Assembly (NCBI GenBank): GCA_010909165.1
Contig: MU008164.1
Span: forward strand, 1,880,001-1,944,000
DNA length: 64,000 nucleotides
Direction of reading: 5' to 3'
Origin: Anthoceros angustus
Taxonomy: Eukaryota; Streptophyta; Anthocerotopsida; Anthocerotales; Anthocerotaceae
Shown: positions 46,050-57,304 of the stretch, one piece after another
Layout of the letters: each line of letters starts with the position of its first letter
Numbering within the stretch: position 1 is the stretch's first letter
Position numbers and translations under genes: made by a program
The notes under the pieces: model-generated
Told to the model about the DNA's origin: nothing
Seen by the model: the letters and a program-made list of their open reading frames with translations, nothing else
Database searches by the model: none

Positions 46050-47240
46050 AGTGACAACCATTATCTGCAACCGAAACCTCGTATCCCCTGGGCCAAAAAA
46101 AGGTTGAGGTAACGGCATTACGTAGAATATGAAGGGCGCTCTTCTTATAAAGAAACCTCCCAACTTAGCCAACAACAAGAGCGTCATATATGTAGTAATG
46201 CGTTGTCCGTCCGTGGAACAACAAGGTGGGTTCCGAGTCATCGAGGGGGCGCCCCACAGCTACAAGCCTAGAGAGAGCAGGCCAAAGGTTGGACCAGGCC
46301 TAAGCGAAACCTCGTCACAATAGAAAAAGAGGCTGGTGCGATTCAGAAAGCCTGGATGCAAGGCCAAGCAAAAAGCTATGAACCTGGTCCCTTACCTGAG
46401 CAAGAGTGAAGATAGACTCGAAAATAGGTAGAGTCCCTCAACGTCAGACATTGAAGAGTTGCAACAACTTCCCTTGATGAAATTACAACCCTAGTTCCCA
46501 TTCCTGCACGCCTGCCAGGTTGGTGACCTTCAGAGGAAAGATTCATCTTAAGGAGCTCCACCAAACCCATCCATATTCACACAAAGAGGAACACCGAATC
46601 GGATAGATCCATTACCACCATCCAAATTCCCTTCTCACACATCAACAATCCACTTTCCACGAACAAAAGCTAAAATCGGTTAAAACCAAGCATACAAAAC
46701 TTACTACTCACGACTATTTTTACAAGTCACGATTAGAACAAACCATTCACATTTTTTTGTAAAAAAGCCCAATGCCTCAAACCCCATCGTTACGAGACAT
46801 GTCAGGTTCCCGTTTGTTGGGGCTATTAAAGGCATGTAAAAATATAAAGTAAAGTAATTATTCATTTTGATTAATACAAAAAATATCTACTAAGAAAAAA
46901 GAATATTGTTAGGCTGTTATCTAGGAAAATTTTATAGTCCATATTGGATGGATGACCATCATGGTATTGAACTACAGACTGTGATAAAAATATTTGGATT
47001 AGTCTAAGAGATTTTGTATAATATAATAGTAAATCAAAATTTAATTTTTTGTACAAGTAAAGGTGCAAGATCAGAACTTGATTATTGTTCTACATAATAA
47101 ATCAAAGGTTAAATAAATTATTAAAATAGTATTGTCAAGTTTGTATATATGCAACTAAGATTTTCTTTGTTTCACTCTAGTTCTTTTGACTTTCTACTTT
47201 GCATAGCTTCAAAGAAATATTTCACTGTTTTCTTCATCAA
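46050..47240. other. No gene recognised, becoming AT-rich
   Basis: From about 46,650 the base composition falls to strongly AT-rich with poly-A/T runs. No coding or RNA feature is supported. Confidence 0.4.
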
Positions 47241-47475
47241 TGTAACTCATGTACCTTGTTTTTTGCATGCTGCATAACTTCAAGATTATATTTAACTTGT
47301 CTTCTCTAACTCATGTCTCATGTACCTTATATTTTTGCATGCTGCATAACCTCAAGAATATATCTAACTTGTCTTCTCCAACTCATATCTCACGTACCTT
47401 GTTTTTTTGCATGTTGTATAACTTCCAGAATATATCGAACTTGTCTTCTCCAACTCATGTCTCATGTTCTTTGCT
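47241..47475. repeat. 72-bp tandem repeat (about 3.2 copies)
   Basis: The GTACCTT landmark recurs at 47,251, 47,322 and 47,394, with a variant at 47,466. Units contain TTTTGCATGCTGCATAACTT and CTTGTCTTCTCCAACTCAT. Because 72 is divisible by three, an 89-codon open frame with a 24-residue period runs through it; it is not evidence for a protein. Confidence 0.85.
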
Positions 47476-47479
47476 TCTC

Positions 47480-49020
47480 TATTTCTTTGCTTCAATGTAT
47501 CCTTGGATTTTCTCATAATGATTCTTGTGGTTTCAATTTTTTGATTCTTTCTACATTGTCTCATCATAGGTGTTTTTCTATTTCTTTGCTTCAATGTATG
47601 TTTTTCTTTTTTTAGGCTTTCATTTGCTTGCTTCTCGGTGGTTATTTTAATCTTCATAGAGCTAAGCTGAGTAAGGCAGAGAAAAGAAAAAGCAAAACAA
47701 GGTCAAAGATCTTCTCATACCTCGGTTTCTTCTGGGTTTATCGCTCGAGTTGGCTTGGAGAACAAAAGGTGTGTGTCAGATCTAAGATGAGCAGACGACT
47801 CTTACTTGCTTTACGTTTTTTTCCTAGTTTTCGATTTGGTAGAAGGATGAACCCCGAGCCCGCGAGGCGCCCCAGCATAGTTGTGGGAGGGGCGGGTGGG
47901 GGGAAGGACCTGTGTGCTGTAACTGCCCCACGGGCAGAACGAATGAAAGTGTCATGGCAGTTTGTTCTCTTATCTCGGCTATTGCATGGCCTTCGATGCC
48001 TTTCCCTCTTTTCTCCAAAATCCAAAGGGCATTGATGGCTACTTTTGCCCCTACCGCTAATAAAGGTTCGGCGGCGCTTTTTATTCAGTAGCTCCTTCTT
48101 TCTTTAGGCTCCTTCTTTCTTTAGTAGCTGAGTGTTTAACTTAAAGCCAGTGATGTTTAAGTACGCTAAATCTAAATATATTGGTACAGGTTCTAGCTTT
48201 TCACTACAACCTTGTCTGGAGCATCTTCGAGAGGAGACCTCACCTTAAGTTGAAAACCAATTTCTAAAACGCACATGGTCTAAACTAGGTCAGAGTTAGG
48301 CCTCATGTGGATAAACCTTATAGTTAAACGCAAGCTGGGGGATTTCCTGCCCCCAACTTTTGATTGCAAGTTGCAGCGCTAGTTTGGTGGGTCGGTGACT
48401 CCTATCCATGTAATAAGCACGGCATGGTGTCAAGCTATCTAGCATGACATGTATGGATTTTGACTAAAAATACCTCATATGTCTTCTTTTGAGGTGCATA
48501 GCGTTCACGGTGATTCCAGCTTGAAATGTTTAGTTCTTTCTATATTATCCCATCATAAAAAATATTTCTTTTCAAAAATAAAAAATAATATAATAAATAG
48601 AGAGAAGTGGTCCAATGTACACCACAAAGAGAAGCCTTCTACCGTATCTATAATATAAAAATTAGAATCTAAAAATCAAAATATTAAAACCTTCTACCAT
48701 AGCTATAATGTGAAAATTCATGGGGATACGAGGCAATCTATCTATGTAGCGTTGGGTTCTTCAACGTTCAAGATGCATTCGCTCTGGTCGAAAAACTAAT
48801 TTAACTTTTGGGTTTCTAAAGGACGTACAGTTCCATAGCGCTTTTACCACGAGGAGAAAGGTGACCACGGGTTAGAGTAGACTAGTTTGTTCCCCCTTAT
48901 CGAACGTACGAACGCACAAAACCACCTACTCTATTTTACACAGTTTTAGCAGATTTCTTCATGCGGTGGTAACCTCCTTCTTAGGTTCGTTCATGTGGTG
49001 TTTGCATCCATCAGGTGTGG
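47480..49020. other. No gene recognised
   Basis: 47.65-48.05 kb is GC-richer, with a possible organelle-like character, but I could not match it to any mitochondrial or plastid gene. The rest is AT-rich and non-coding. Confidence 0.3.
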
Positions 49021-49098
49021 TGGCGGATGCTCGATTCTTAATACTAGCTGCCCTTCAAGCTTGGAGGGCAGCCACTAATAAGAATTGAGCATCCGCCA
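49021..49098. repeat. 78-bp imperfect palindrome made of PPR sequence
   Basis: Two 39-bp arms, 34 of 39 positions complementary, meeting at AAGCTT. The arm sequence TGGCGGATGCTC...GCTGCCC matches the 'ADAHVFVAALQA' PPR start seen at 56.63 kb, so the palindrome is a foldback of PPR remnants. Confidence 0.8.
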
Positions 49099-49099
49099 A

Positions 49100-49410
49100 C
49101 GTGCAGTGCAGTGCACTTTCCTGCCAGATTCCAAGTCGACCCGTAACGCCCTCCAGCATAGGCAGCTGGATCCTGCCATTCACTGCAATGCAAAGTTTCA
49201 AGGAAAGTCGTGGGAGGCATTTTCGTGCTTCTCCAGCTCTCAACCAAAATTGCTTCACACCCTTTTGCAGGAAACGATTGGCAGCCTTCTGGACACTTGC
49301 GGCTCCTCCTCTCCGGTCTGAATCTACTCACTCAAATCAACTACGAACTTGGACAGTGCTTCCAACAGGAGGTACTGCTTTTGGGAGCACTTTTCTGCTT
49401 GAATGCACAC
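49100..49410. repeat. F-box 3' flank module, copy 3
   Basis: Carries GGAAACGATTGGCAGCCTTC and ACTACGAACTTGGACAGTGC like the other copies. Confidence 0.6.
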
Positions 49411-49436
49411 TAGACAGATGTGGAAAAGCAAGCGTG

Positions 49437-50590
49437 TCAAACACCCACATCATTCGGCCAGAAGAGTTGGAACGAGTTCCCGCCGACGGGACTCACGCAT
49501 CTGCACATGAGACTCCATGTATTGTCGAGAATGTTGTATCCAACCAGGTGCGTGCACATAGAACGGTACTGCCGGTCGAGCTTGTGGCCCCGTGAATCCT
49601 TCGTGAGCTTTGTGCGTTGCCGAACGGTGATGTACATTGTTTCACCCAAAAAGGTTGCTTCATCAAAGAGGAACCTAGGCTCATCCACCCTCCTCATCCG
49701 CCGGTACCTCACAGGTAAAAGTATTTCCTGGAAATGCTCAGGCAGAAACGATACCCTCCGCCTGATATACGGGGCCGGGCTCCTTTCCAGCTCCCAAACC
49801 AAAATTCGACCGGGCCTGCGCGTAATCGTGTTCAAGGCAGAAAATTCTCCCCCGCCACACAAAGACATTGCGGATGGCTCTTGGCCACGTACATTCATCC
49901 TCCTCATGTTCGTTATCCTGGTTCCTCTGCCGGCAAGTCGGTAACTTGTGTGGTGTTTCATATTGTTGCTCATGCCTGCTGTGCACAGTTCATGATTGCC
50001 CAAAACAAACAGAGGCCAGTAGCTTGCGTCGTAGAGTAACTCGACGGAATCCTCGAGTGGCTGATCCAGGGCCGTGGCTTTCCAGCTGTTATCCTTGGAC
50101 CTGTACATGCTTACACTTGGTATATTTTTTCGCATACATAACACAATGATGGTGAAGTGCCCGTTTGCATCCACTTCAAGCTGGACTTCCAGCAAGTTCG
50201 GTGGTCCTGAAGGTCATCTTCCCTGCCAAACCACGGTGGCAGCACTTTGAATGTTCTCATAATAGGATTGGCAACGCAGAAACTAATACCATCTTCCTGC
50301 TGCTGCCTACCTCAGGTTCATCATAACGGGTAGATGGGTGTTCGTATTCCTCCGCATCATACTCACGATAGTAGGCATCCTCATCCTCTGCCGTCACATA
50401 CTCCTCCGCAAAACCCTCCTCCTCCTCCTCGTCCCAATTCTCCTCAAGATTCTCCTCATCCTCATCACTCTCATCCCGCTCCCAATGCCCTTCCTCCGCT
50501 TCCTCCTCTTCTTCCTCATCATCCATGCCCATGCCCATGCCCATCCCCAGCGCCACAAGAATGAGATAGACATCTGGGGAGGCATGAATT
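49437..50590 (-). pseudogene. F-box family pseudogene, N-terminus missing
   Basis: The C-terminal 252 codons are open (50,195-49,437) with VSMYRSKDNSWKATAL, YIRRRVSFLPEHFQEI and PNDVGV. Upstream, in another frame, is the acidic tract (DDEEEEEEAEEGHWERDE) ending where FCVANP should follow, so a frameshift lies near 50,270. The F-box and CxxC region are absent: upstream of 50,590 the sequence is unrelated. Closest to the copy at 62.4-64 kb. Confidence 0.85.
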
Positions 50591-50739
50591 GGGAGCAGTT
50601 CGGAGCACATAAACGGTCGGAGAAAGAATGAGAAAGAATGGAGAAAGAACGGATTGCCTTCTTTCATCAACCATTCATGTATGAGTTCCTGACTAGCATT
50701 CATGTGCAAAGTGTAGCAGTTAACTGCCGCACTTCCCAT

Positions 50740-51170
50740 ACGATGACCTAGCTATTGGCTACAAACTCGTCCTATACGATGACCAAGCTATTGGCTACAA
50801 ACACGTCCAGTTGATGACCTTGCCCTTAAATTTGCACATGAAGCTGCTTCCCCATGGATCGATCCGACACTTGCAGATGCGTCACAGAATTGGGTCAAGC
50901 AATATCCTCTTCTCGCATAACCCTGTAGAGATAGAAGGGCTTCCTGGCACATGCCCAGCTCGACATACCCTGTAGTTAGGGCTGTCCAGTTGGCCACATT
51001 GTTCTCATCAAGTCCTTCAAGTTATCTCTCAGTATCCTGTACGTTCCCACACTTTGCATAAAATGTATACCAAACTGCTGGCTACAGACCCATCAGCTTC
51101 TTGTCCTTGTTCTCTAATTCGCACGTGCAGTCATTTCCCCTTCTCCAAGGCTCCGGTGCCCACACTCGCC
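50740..51170 (-). pseudogene. PPR protein fragment
   Basis: Minus strand: FYAKCGNVQDTER then stop, then NNVANWTALTTGYVELGMCQ and EALLSLQ, then in a shifted frame GKQLHVQI and GQGHQLDVFVANSLV. A typical chain of PPR repeats, broken by a stop and frameshifts. Confidence 0.75.
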
Positions 51171-51339
51171 TTAAGTAACCTCTTCCACCTAACTTAAAAA
51201 GTCCCCATGTAAGCTGACCAGAAGTGTGCCTACCGGAGCATTGGGCACTCACTTCTTGAAGCTGGTTAGAGTATGCGACTCGCACCCCATACTCACCATC
51301 AAAGCATGGACTGTGCGACCTAAAAGAATATGCCACTCG

Positions 51340-51510
51340 ACGCAGATCCCCAAGTCATGGTGATGGAAAATTTGGCTTGCTCGGGGTCAAGGATAGCAAT
51401 GGCATGATGAGCCCCAAATGCGCCGAGTCCTGAAGGACCCCATGCTGCAACCTCAATTATTCTGTTGCACCCAACTTCTATAAACGCTCCCTCCACCATA
51501 ATTTGTGTTG
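51340..51510 (-). pseudogene. ELP2-like N-terminal fragment
   Basis: Minus strand, open: VEGAFIEVGCNRIIEVAAWG, then PSGLGAFGAHHAIAILDPEQ. This matches the ELP2 N-terminus ('GAGCNRVVNNVSWGASGLVAFGAQNAVAIF'). The frame then departs into unrelated sequence after AK, so only the first blade survives. It is the clearest of the ELP2 pieces. Confidence 0.65.
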
Positions 51511-51559
51511 TCTTCTGCCTTAGTCGTCGGCGCTATGGGGTGTGCTTCCCATTACCTGA

Positions 51560-51715
51560 CACCCAACACGTGATATGCTTGGCTTCAAACAGGATGCATC
51601 AGATGCACTTTCTTCTGGCCAGTTCTATTGAAATCTTGGGACACGACTTCCAGCATAGGCAGCTGGAGCTTGCCATTCACCTGCACATGCGGAAGTTTGT
51701 GGCAAGTGGAGGATA
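51560..51715. repeat. F-box 3' flank module, copy 4 (truncated)
   Basis: GCTTCAAACAGGATGCATCA block. It ends abruptly at about 51,715 where foreign sequence begins. Confidence 0.6.
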
Positions 51716-52395
51716 GCCCCACAGTAGTAGTAACAGCAAGCACAAGTGTTTAACCAGTAGAAACGTTAGGGAGCTAAGGTCCTTGCCAAGTAAGTAGATT
51801 CATGGTCTCCCGTAAGACCTGCTTTAAACCTTGGAGATTTCGTCGGCACACCAGGATAAAACCCGTTAAGGGCCAGCAAACCAGCCCTCCGGAGCCGAAG
51901 ACGTAGATCAGCGTCTCCCACCGCCCAAATGAGGGTACCGAGGTTCGCTGTGTGAGTCCCGCTCAGCCTATACAGACTGACCGTCAGAAAAGGCAGACCA
52001 TGCACATTCAAAGCGAGGCATGCAGGCCCTGGACAGAAGTCCTTGGCAGCGGTTGCCCGAATTAGGCTGCCATGAAGCAGAAGACCACGGTGAGGTGACC
52101 ACTGTGCTGGCAGCCATTGTCTGCCCGAAGAAGGGTCCAAGCCAAACATGGCAGAGGTCGCAGTAACCCTGAGGCGACAATTCCCCAACACCTTGCAGAT
52201 CCACTGTTCAATTTGTGACCATAAATTTGACTTTAACATTCACAAAATTGCATACCACATGATCAACTCCACGCCGGGTCACACGACTTCGGGAGTCGAC
52301 GATTCTACTCTCGATAAATTCTCCAAGCGCGTGATTGTCTTATTATCGAAAGTACCGTATGCGCACGATGTCTCGACTGACACTCAATAATTGTT
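51716..52395. other. Inserted segment of unknown origin
   Basis: This replaces the part of the flank module that normally joins the F-box C-terminus. It holds a minus-strand open frame of 157 codons (52,239-51,766) with no recognised domain. I see no clear TIR, LTR or target duplication. Confidence 0.45.
52148..52390 (+). CDS. Small protein with a C2H2/BED-like finger
   Basis: 80 codons from ATG, with IHCSICDHKFDFNIHKIAYH. The C-x2-C ... H-x4-H spacing suits a BED-type zinc finger such as those at the start of hAT transposases. It may be the first exon or a fragment of such an element carried in the inserted segment. A short, isolated frame, so low confidence. Confidence 0.35.
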   Translation: MAEVAVTLRRQFPNTLQIHCSICDHKFDFNIHKIAYHMINSTPGHTTSGVDDSTLDKFSKRVIVLLSKVPYAHDVSTDTQ

Positions 52396-53470
52396 GTCCA
52401 AAAGGTTGTATCCCACCAAAGTCGGGCCCAAATTCACTTCAGGGCGAATAGTGAAGTACATGTATCACCCCCACAACCCAGGGTGCTGTGATCCACCGCG
52501 CTTGTTCCCAACAGAGCATTTCCTCTAAATGCTCAGGAAGAAACGATGCCTTCCGCCAGATATATGGGCTCCTTTCCAGCTCCCAAACCCCAAGATCCAA
52601 CTTGTGGCGATCGTAGTCTTGTTCAAAATTCTCCCCCGCCACGCAAGACCTTAAGCTTGAACATAAGTCTTGGCTTCGTATTCATAACACACTACTACAA
52701 TGCAGGCCGTTGTAAGACGTGGGAAAGGGGATCCCAAAGTGTACACTTTGGGATCCCCTTTCCCATCCTCAAGCTTGACAATCCAGTGGGGTCGGTGGTC
52801 ATGACAAGCATCTTCCCTACCAAACTCCGGTGGCAGCTCTGTGAACGTTCTCATTAAAGGATTCGCAACACAGAGACTCATACCTACTGCATTCTTGCTG
52901 AATGGGACATCATCCTTTATCTTTATCCTTGTCATCATCATCCTCGGAATCGTCCTCTTCCGTCAGGTCGAATGAATCTTCATCCTCATGGAAATCCGAA
53001 GAGAAATGATCTTCATCCTCTGCCGTCAAATACCCCTGCTTGTCCTCTTCCCCATCTGCATCCTCATCCTTATCCCTCACTCTAGCGCCAGATGAACGAG
53101 ATACAGACATCTGGAGATATTGATACTCAGATTCCAGGTCTGTTCAAGGCTTCTCTATCAAGCTTGAGGATGCAAACCAACCCACCTTAACAAACGAAGT
53201 CTAAGGAATCTAAAGCCCGGAATTTAGGAGGAACAAAGGACATTCCAACCTTGACAACCTCCAACTGCTGGACTCAAGTCGGCTTTTGAGCGCGCGGCTT
53301 GCAGTGACCCAGCTTGCCAGGCTTGTACTTCAGGCCATAGAGCCGAACTACATGTTCGGGCTCCACGGAAGCACACAAGAGGTTGAAATCTGAGGATGCC
53401 AAGAGGGACTGCCAGGCCTTGCAAACGATGGAAAAGCGAACCGCGGCTGCGACACAAGCGCTCATCAATC
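52396..53470 (-). pseudogene. F-box family pseudogene, interrupted by a palindrome
   Basis: Recognisable pieces on the minus strand: VRFSIVCKAWQSLLASSDFN (F-box), KPGKLGHCKPRAQKPT, the acidic tract DEDADGEEDKQGYLTAEDED, VGMSLCVANPLMRTFTELPP, then WELERSPYIWRKASFLPEHL. Stops and frameshifts occur between them. The stretch coding for the middle of the associated domain is replaced by 52,690-52,766. At 53,457 the F-box joins sequence also found at 56.98 kb, so the N-terminus is lost. Confidence 0.85.
52720..52765. repeat. Perfect 46-bp palindrome
   Basis: Arms read TGGGAAAGGGGATCCCAAAG and complement with no loop and no mismatch. Immediately upstream, at about 52,690, the sequence reads CACTACTACAATGCAGGCC, like the tip of a CACTA element. 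Confidence 0.95.
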
Positions 53471-53479
53471 CTTACCAAA

Positions 53480-53830
53480 CACCTCATCTCAAACTTCCCG
53501 GGACCTTGCGGTGTTGTATCAGCAGGACTTCCAAAAGTTCCAATTCCATAATTATAGGAGTCCGCTTTCCGAACCAACAGCGAGTACTTGATCTTGCTTA
53601 CCGAGCAAACTTGGGGACCAGGCTAGATCTTGTGACACAACTCCCGGACAGGGGCAAGCTGGTGACCGGTTTCACTTGTACTTCCTAACCTTGCTCGACA
53701 GTCCACACCGGCTGTACTACACTTGGAGTCCATCTTTTACGCCCTTTCCCTTCTTCACAATCACACTCCGAAGAGCTCCTAGTTGTCGGCGGTCTCATGG
53801 GTTGTGCTTACCATCACTTTGACACCCAAC
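53480..53830. other. Segment shared with 56.98-57.30 kb
   Basis: Shares TTACCAAACACCTCATCTCA-type and GGACTTCCAAAAG blocks and the GTCCATC...ACGCCCTT block with the later copy. Function not recognised. Confidence 0.5.
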
Positions 53831-53834
53831 ACTT

Positions 53835-54127
53835 GATAATATGCTTGGCTTCAAACGGGATGCATCAGATGCACTTGCTTCTGGCCAATTCCATTGGATT
53901 CTTGGAACACGAATTCCAGCATCGGCAGTGGAGCCTGCTCGTCACTTCATTAGACAACTGGAGACTGGAAACATTGCAGATGCAAAGTTCAAAAAACTTG
54001 GTGGGCAATGTTTTCATTCTTCTCATGTTCTCAACCAAAATTGTCGCAAATCTTTCCCAAAGGAAAGGGTTGGCAGCCTTTTGGACACAATCACCTTCTC
54101 TCCTGTCTCAAGTTCCACAGGTCTAAC
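53835..54127. repeat. F-box 3' flank module, copy 5
   Basis: GCTTCAAACGGGATGCATCA and the TTGGCAGCCTTTTGGACAC block. Confidence 0.6.
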
Positions 54128-56050
54128 TCAACTACGAACTTGGACAGTGTTTCCAACCGCCGGTACTTCATTGCTTGAATGCACACCTGACACATTTGGA
54201 GAAGGAAGCGAGGACGCACCGAAACCATTCGGTCGGAAGAGGTGGCCATGGTAAGAACTGCAGAAGTCCTTCATGCCGTCGCAAGTGAGCCTCCATGTAT
54301 TGTGGATCCTCCAGGTATTGTCGAGAATGTTGTATCCCACCAAGCACGGGCACAAACGCATGTCACTCAACCAGAGGCAATAGCATTTTCTGCCAGTACC
54401 AATACTCAGGTACATTGTATCACCCAATAAGGTTGCTGTGATCCTCCGCTTCATCGAACCCCGCGGTACCTCCGTGACTCCAAAAGAATTTCCTGCAAAT
54501 GCTCTGGCAGAAACGATACCTTCCGCCAGATATATGGCCTCCTTTCCAGCTCCCAAACCCCAACATCCACCTTGCGCTGCTCGTAGTCTTGTTCAAGGCA
54601 GAAAATTCTACCCTGCCACGCAAAGACACTGCAGATAACTCTTGGCTCCGCACCATCATCTTCGTCAGAACTTTTGTTATACTGGTTCCTTTCCCAAATA
54701 ACCCGGCCACTTTCGAGACAGTGGATGTTCATATAGTTGTTCAGCTCTGTTAACAGTTCACCATCGCACAAAACATACTGAGCCCACGTGCTTGAGTCAT
54801 AGTCGTAGGGGGCCCTGATGGAAAACGAGAGTGGCCGAGCCAGGGCCGTGGCTTCCCAGCTATTATCCTTGGACACGTAGATCCTGACAGTTGGTTCACT
54901 TTCCCGCAGATACAAAACAATGACGGTGAAGTGCCCGTCTGCGTCCACCTCAAGCTGGACTTTCCAGCAGGCCTCGTCGTCATCAAAGTCTTCCTTGACA
55001 AACTCCCTTGGCAGAACTTTGAATGTTCTTGTAATGGGATTGGCAACGCAGAAACGCAGACCCACTACATTCTTGCAGCCCCAGGAATTTAAACGGAAAG
55101 ATCCTGAAACATTCTGACTGCTGGGTACCACAGGTCCATCATAATTAAGGTCGAATAAATCGTCATCCTCGTGATCATAACCCCCATAGTAATCGTCCTC
55201 AGACTCCTCACCCTCTTCCTGAACGCCGACCCCATCGTCGTCCCCTTCCTTTTCCTCTTCATCCTCATCAACGTCCCCAATGGCATGCCCGTCCTTATGC
55301 CCCTCGCCCTCCCCCTCCTCGTCCTCGTCCTTATCAACCTCATACCCATCATCAACCTCATAGTAATCCTCAGAGAAATTATCCACATCCCCAACATCTG
55401 TTGTCAGATACGGCCTATCCGGATCCTCCTCCTCCTCCTCCTCTTTCTCTTCCTCATCATCCTCATCCCCATACCCCACCCCCGCCTTAAATTGTCTGTC
55501 AACCCTGTAAATGCAAACCAACCCATCTTGCACAAGGCAGGCTGAGGGATTGAAAGCCTGGAATTCTGGAGGAAGGAAGGACAAGTCAACCTTGAAAACC
55601 TCCAACTGCCGGATTTCAGACGGCCTTTGATGGCGGCGCTTGCAAGGAGGCAGCTTGCCAAGCTGGTATGTGAGGCTGCAGACTGGAGTCTCCACGGATT
55701 CACACAAGCTCTTGAAATCCGAAGACGCAAAGAGGAACTGCCAGGTCTTGCAGACGGTGGAGAAGCGAATGCGGCTGCCCAAGGGCAGGCTGGCCAGAAC
55801 TATCTCCAAACACTGCTGGGGCAGATCGCTCCACAGACAAGGCTTCATCTCGAAGCTGTGTGGATCCATCGGTCCCGTCAACCGACCATGCAAGACGCGC
55901 AGGAGGAAATGGGGTTTCCCGATCCATGTCGCCCAAATTGAGCAGCCCTTCTGCCTGAACACTTTTGAAGATTTTTTCTTGGGGTATAAATAGGAGTCCG
56001 GCGCCCGCCCTCGGTTTCTCTCTTCACAATCATCGCACAGCTCTATGCTC
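54128..56050 (-). pseudogene. F-box family copy with lost start and C-terminal frameshift
   Basis: A long frame (55,962-54,451) keeps the F-box (LWSDLPQQCLEIVLASLPLG), the acidic tract and FCVANPITRTFKVLPREF. Upstream codons stay in frame through SIELCDDCEERNRG, but the start is gone. The usual initiator region meets a TAG, the M of MELC is ATA, and the first remaining in-frame codon of start type is GTG at 55,962. One zinc-type pair is damaged (CSIW instead of CSxC). Near 54,465 a net 2-bp change ends the frame at RYRGVR. The true C-terminus (GSMKRRITATLLGDTM ... VPAVGNTVQVRS) continues in another frame to 54,128. Probably a recent pseudogene. Confidence 0.8.
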
Positions 56051-56059
56051 CACAGAATC

Positions 56060-56580
56060 CTGCTCTACCTCCGGACTCCGGCTCAGTCTGGAGTTCCCAG
56101 TTCCCGCGGCGGGAATCAGAGACCTGAGCTCAAGTTCCTACTTTCGGCGGGAATGAGAGCCCTCAAGTTGATTAATGCTACCCGGCTACGGCCACCTATA
56201 TCTGTATGTATGTCGCACATCATGTCCATAACACTCCAGTATGTACCTATGTATATGCCCTCATGAGATCATTGAAAGCCCCATGCCCACATGCCCCATG
56301 TCCCTCAGCAGAAATGAATAAGAATTTTATTTAAGTCCACTAAGGACGGATTTCCGTTATGGCACTTGGTACTTAACAACTTGTACCATGGTGTGCCTAA
56401 GCTACTTGCACCAAGGGCATCCACTCCCTTTAAACACCCCATCTAAACACCCCATCTAAATACCAATCTAAGCTCAGGATACTTAATCACGGCGTTCTTA
56501 TAAATGTGTGTCCATTTGGCCTAAGCCATCAGGCGGCGGGACATCGCGGACTACTGGTAAGATGTCGCCGCTCTGCATCT
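56060..56580. other. Intergenic, no gene recognised
   Basis: Former promoter region of the previous copy plus unrelated sequence. It includes a short direct repeat, AACACCCCATCT, near 56,435. Confidence 0.4.
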
Positions 56581-56584
56581 CTGG

Positions 56585-56896
56585 ATGCACGGAATTGCCG
56601 GGAGTGCGATTGAGACGCTGTCGGAGGCGGATGCTCACGTCTTTGTTGCTGCTCTTCAAGCTTGTGCATTTCCAGTCGACTTGGAATCTGGCAGAAAAGT
56701 GCACTGCACTGTGGTGTGCTGCATCTGCATAGTGGCACTCCCCTTAACTTGGCAGAACATGTATGCAAAATGTGGTGACGTGGAAGATGATCCCAGACTT
56801 TTTGCCATCTTGACCAGGAGGGATGTGGTGACATGGACGACACTGCTTGCTGGGTATGCACAGCAAGGGCTCAGCCACGAGAGGAAGAGCGCCTGA
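56585..56896 (+). pseudogene. PPR protein fragment
   Basis: Open frame with SEADAHVFVAALQACAFPVD, LESGRKVHC, NMYAKCGDVEDD and RRDVVTWTTLLAGYAQQGLS. These are two consecutive PPR repeats of the plant PLS type, with the linker between them scrambled. It lacks a start and the rest of the array. Confidence 0.75.
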
Positions 56897-56899
56897 TTG

Positions 56900-57300
56900 C
56901 TCGGCCACTGGCCTGTTTCACTGATTTGCACGATCTTATAATTCCTTCAGTCCCAAGCGTTGGACAGTTGCTACAGGACACAAGTGCTCATCAATCCTTA
57001 TCAAACACCTCATCTCAAATTTCCCGGGACCTTGCCGTGTTGCACCAGCAGGACTTCCAAAGGCTCCCATCCATACTTCGAGACACAGCTCCCGAGAAGT
57101 GGCAAGCTGGTGACCGGTCTCACTTGTACTTCCTGACCTTGCTCCGGATCCACAGTCCACACCGGCTGCACCACGCTTGGAGTCCATCCGTTTACGCCCT
57201 TTGTTGACAATCACACTTCGAAGGGCTCCTGGTTCTTTGTGTGTTGTATTTTGCCGTAATTGTGGGCACTCTGAGTTGTGGTTATCATTGACACACAAAC
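56900..57300. other. Segment shared with 53.48-53.83 kb
   Basis: Homologous to the other copy over most of its length, with TTCCCGGGACCTTGCCGTG. Contains no recognised domain. Confidence 0.5.
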
Positions 57301-57304
57301 ACGT

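Noticed and set aside
47249-47518. 89-codon frame with a 24-residue internal repeat
   Set aside because: A direct consequence of the 72-bp tandem DNA repeat, which is a multiple of three. No start context and no homology pattern.
47640-48060. Possible mitochondrial insertion
   Set aside because: The composition and a few phrases felt organelle-like, but I could not match it to any mitochondrial or plastid gene, so it is not claimed.
50334-50631. Plus-strand frames over 50.3-50.6 kb with His/Pro or hydrophobic runs
   Set aside because: Antisense of the acidic tract of the F-box pseudogene.
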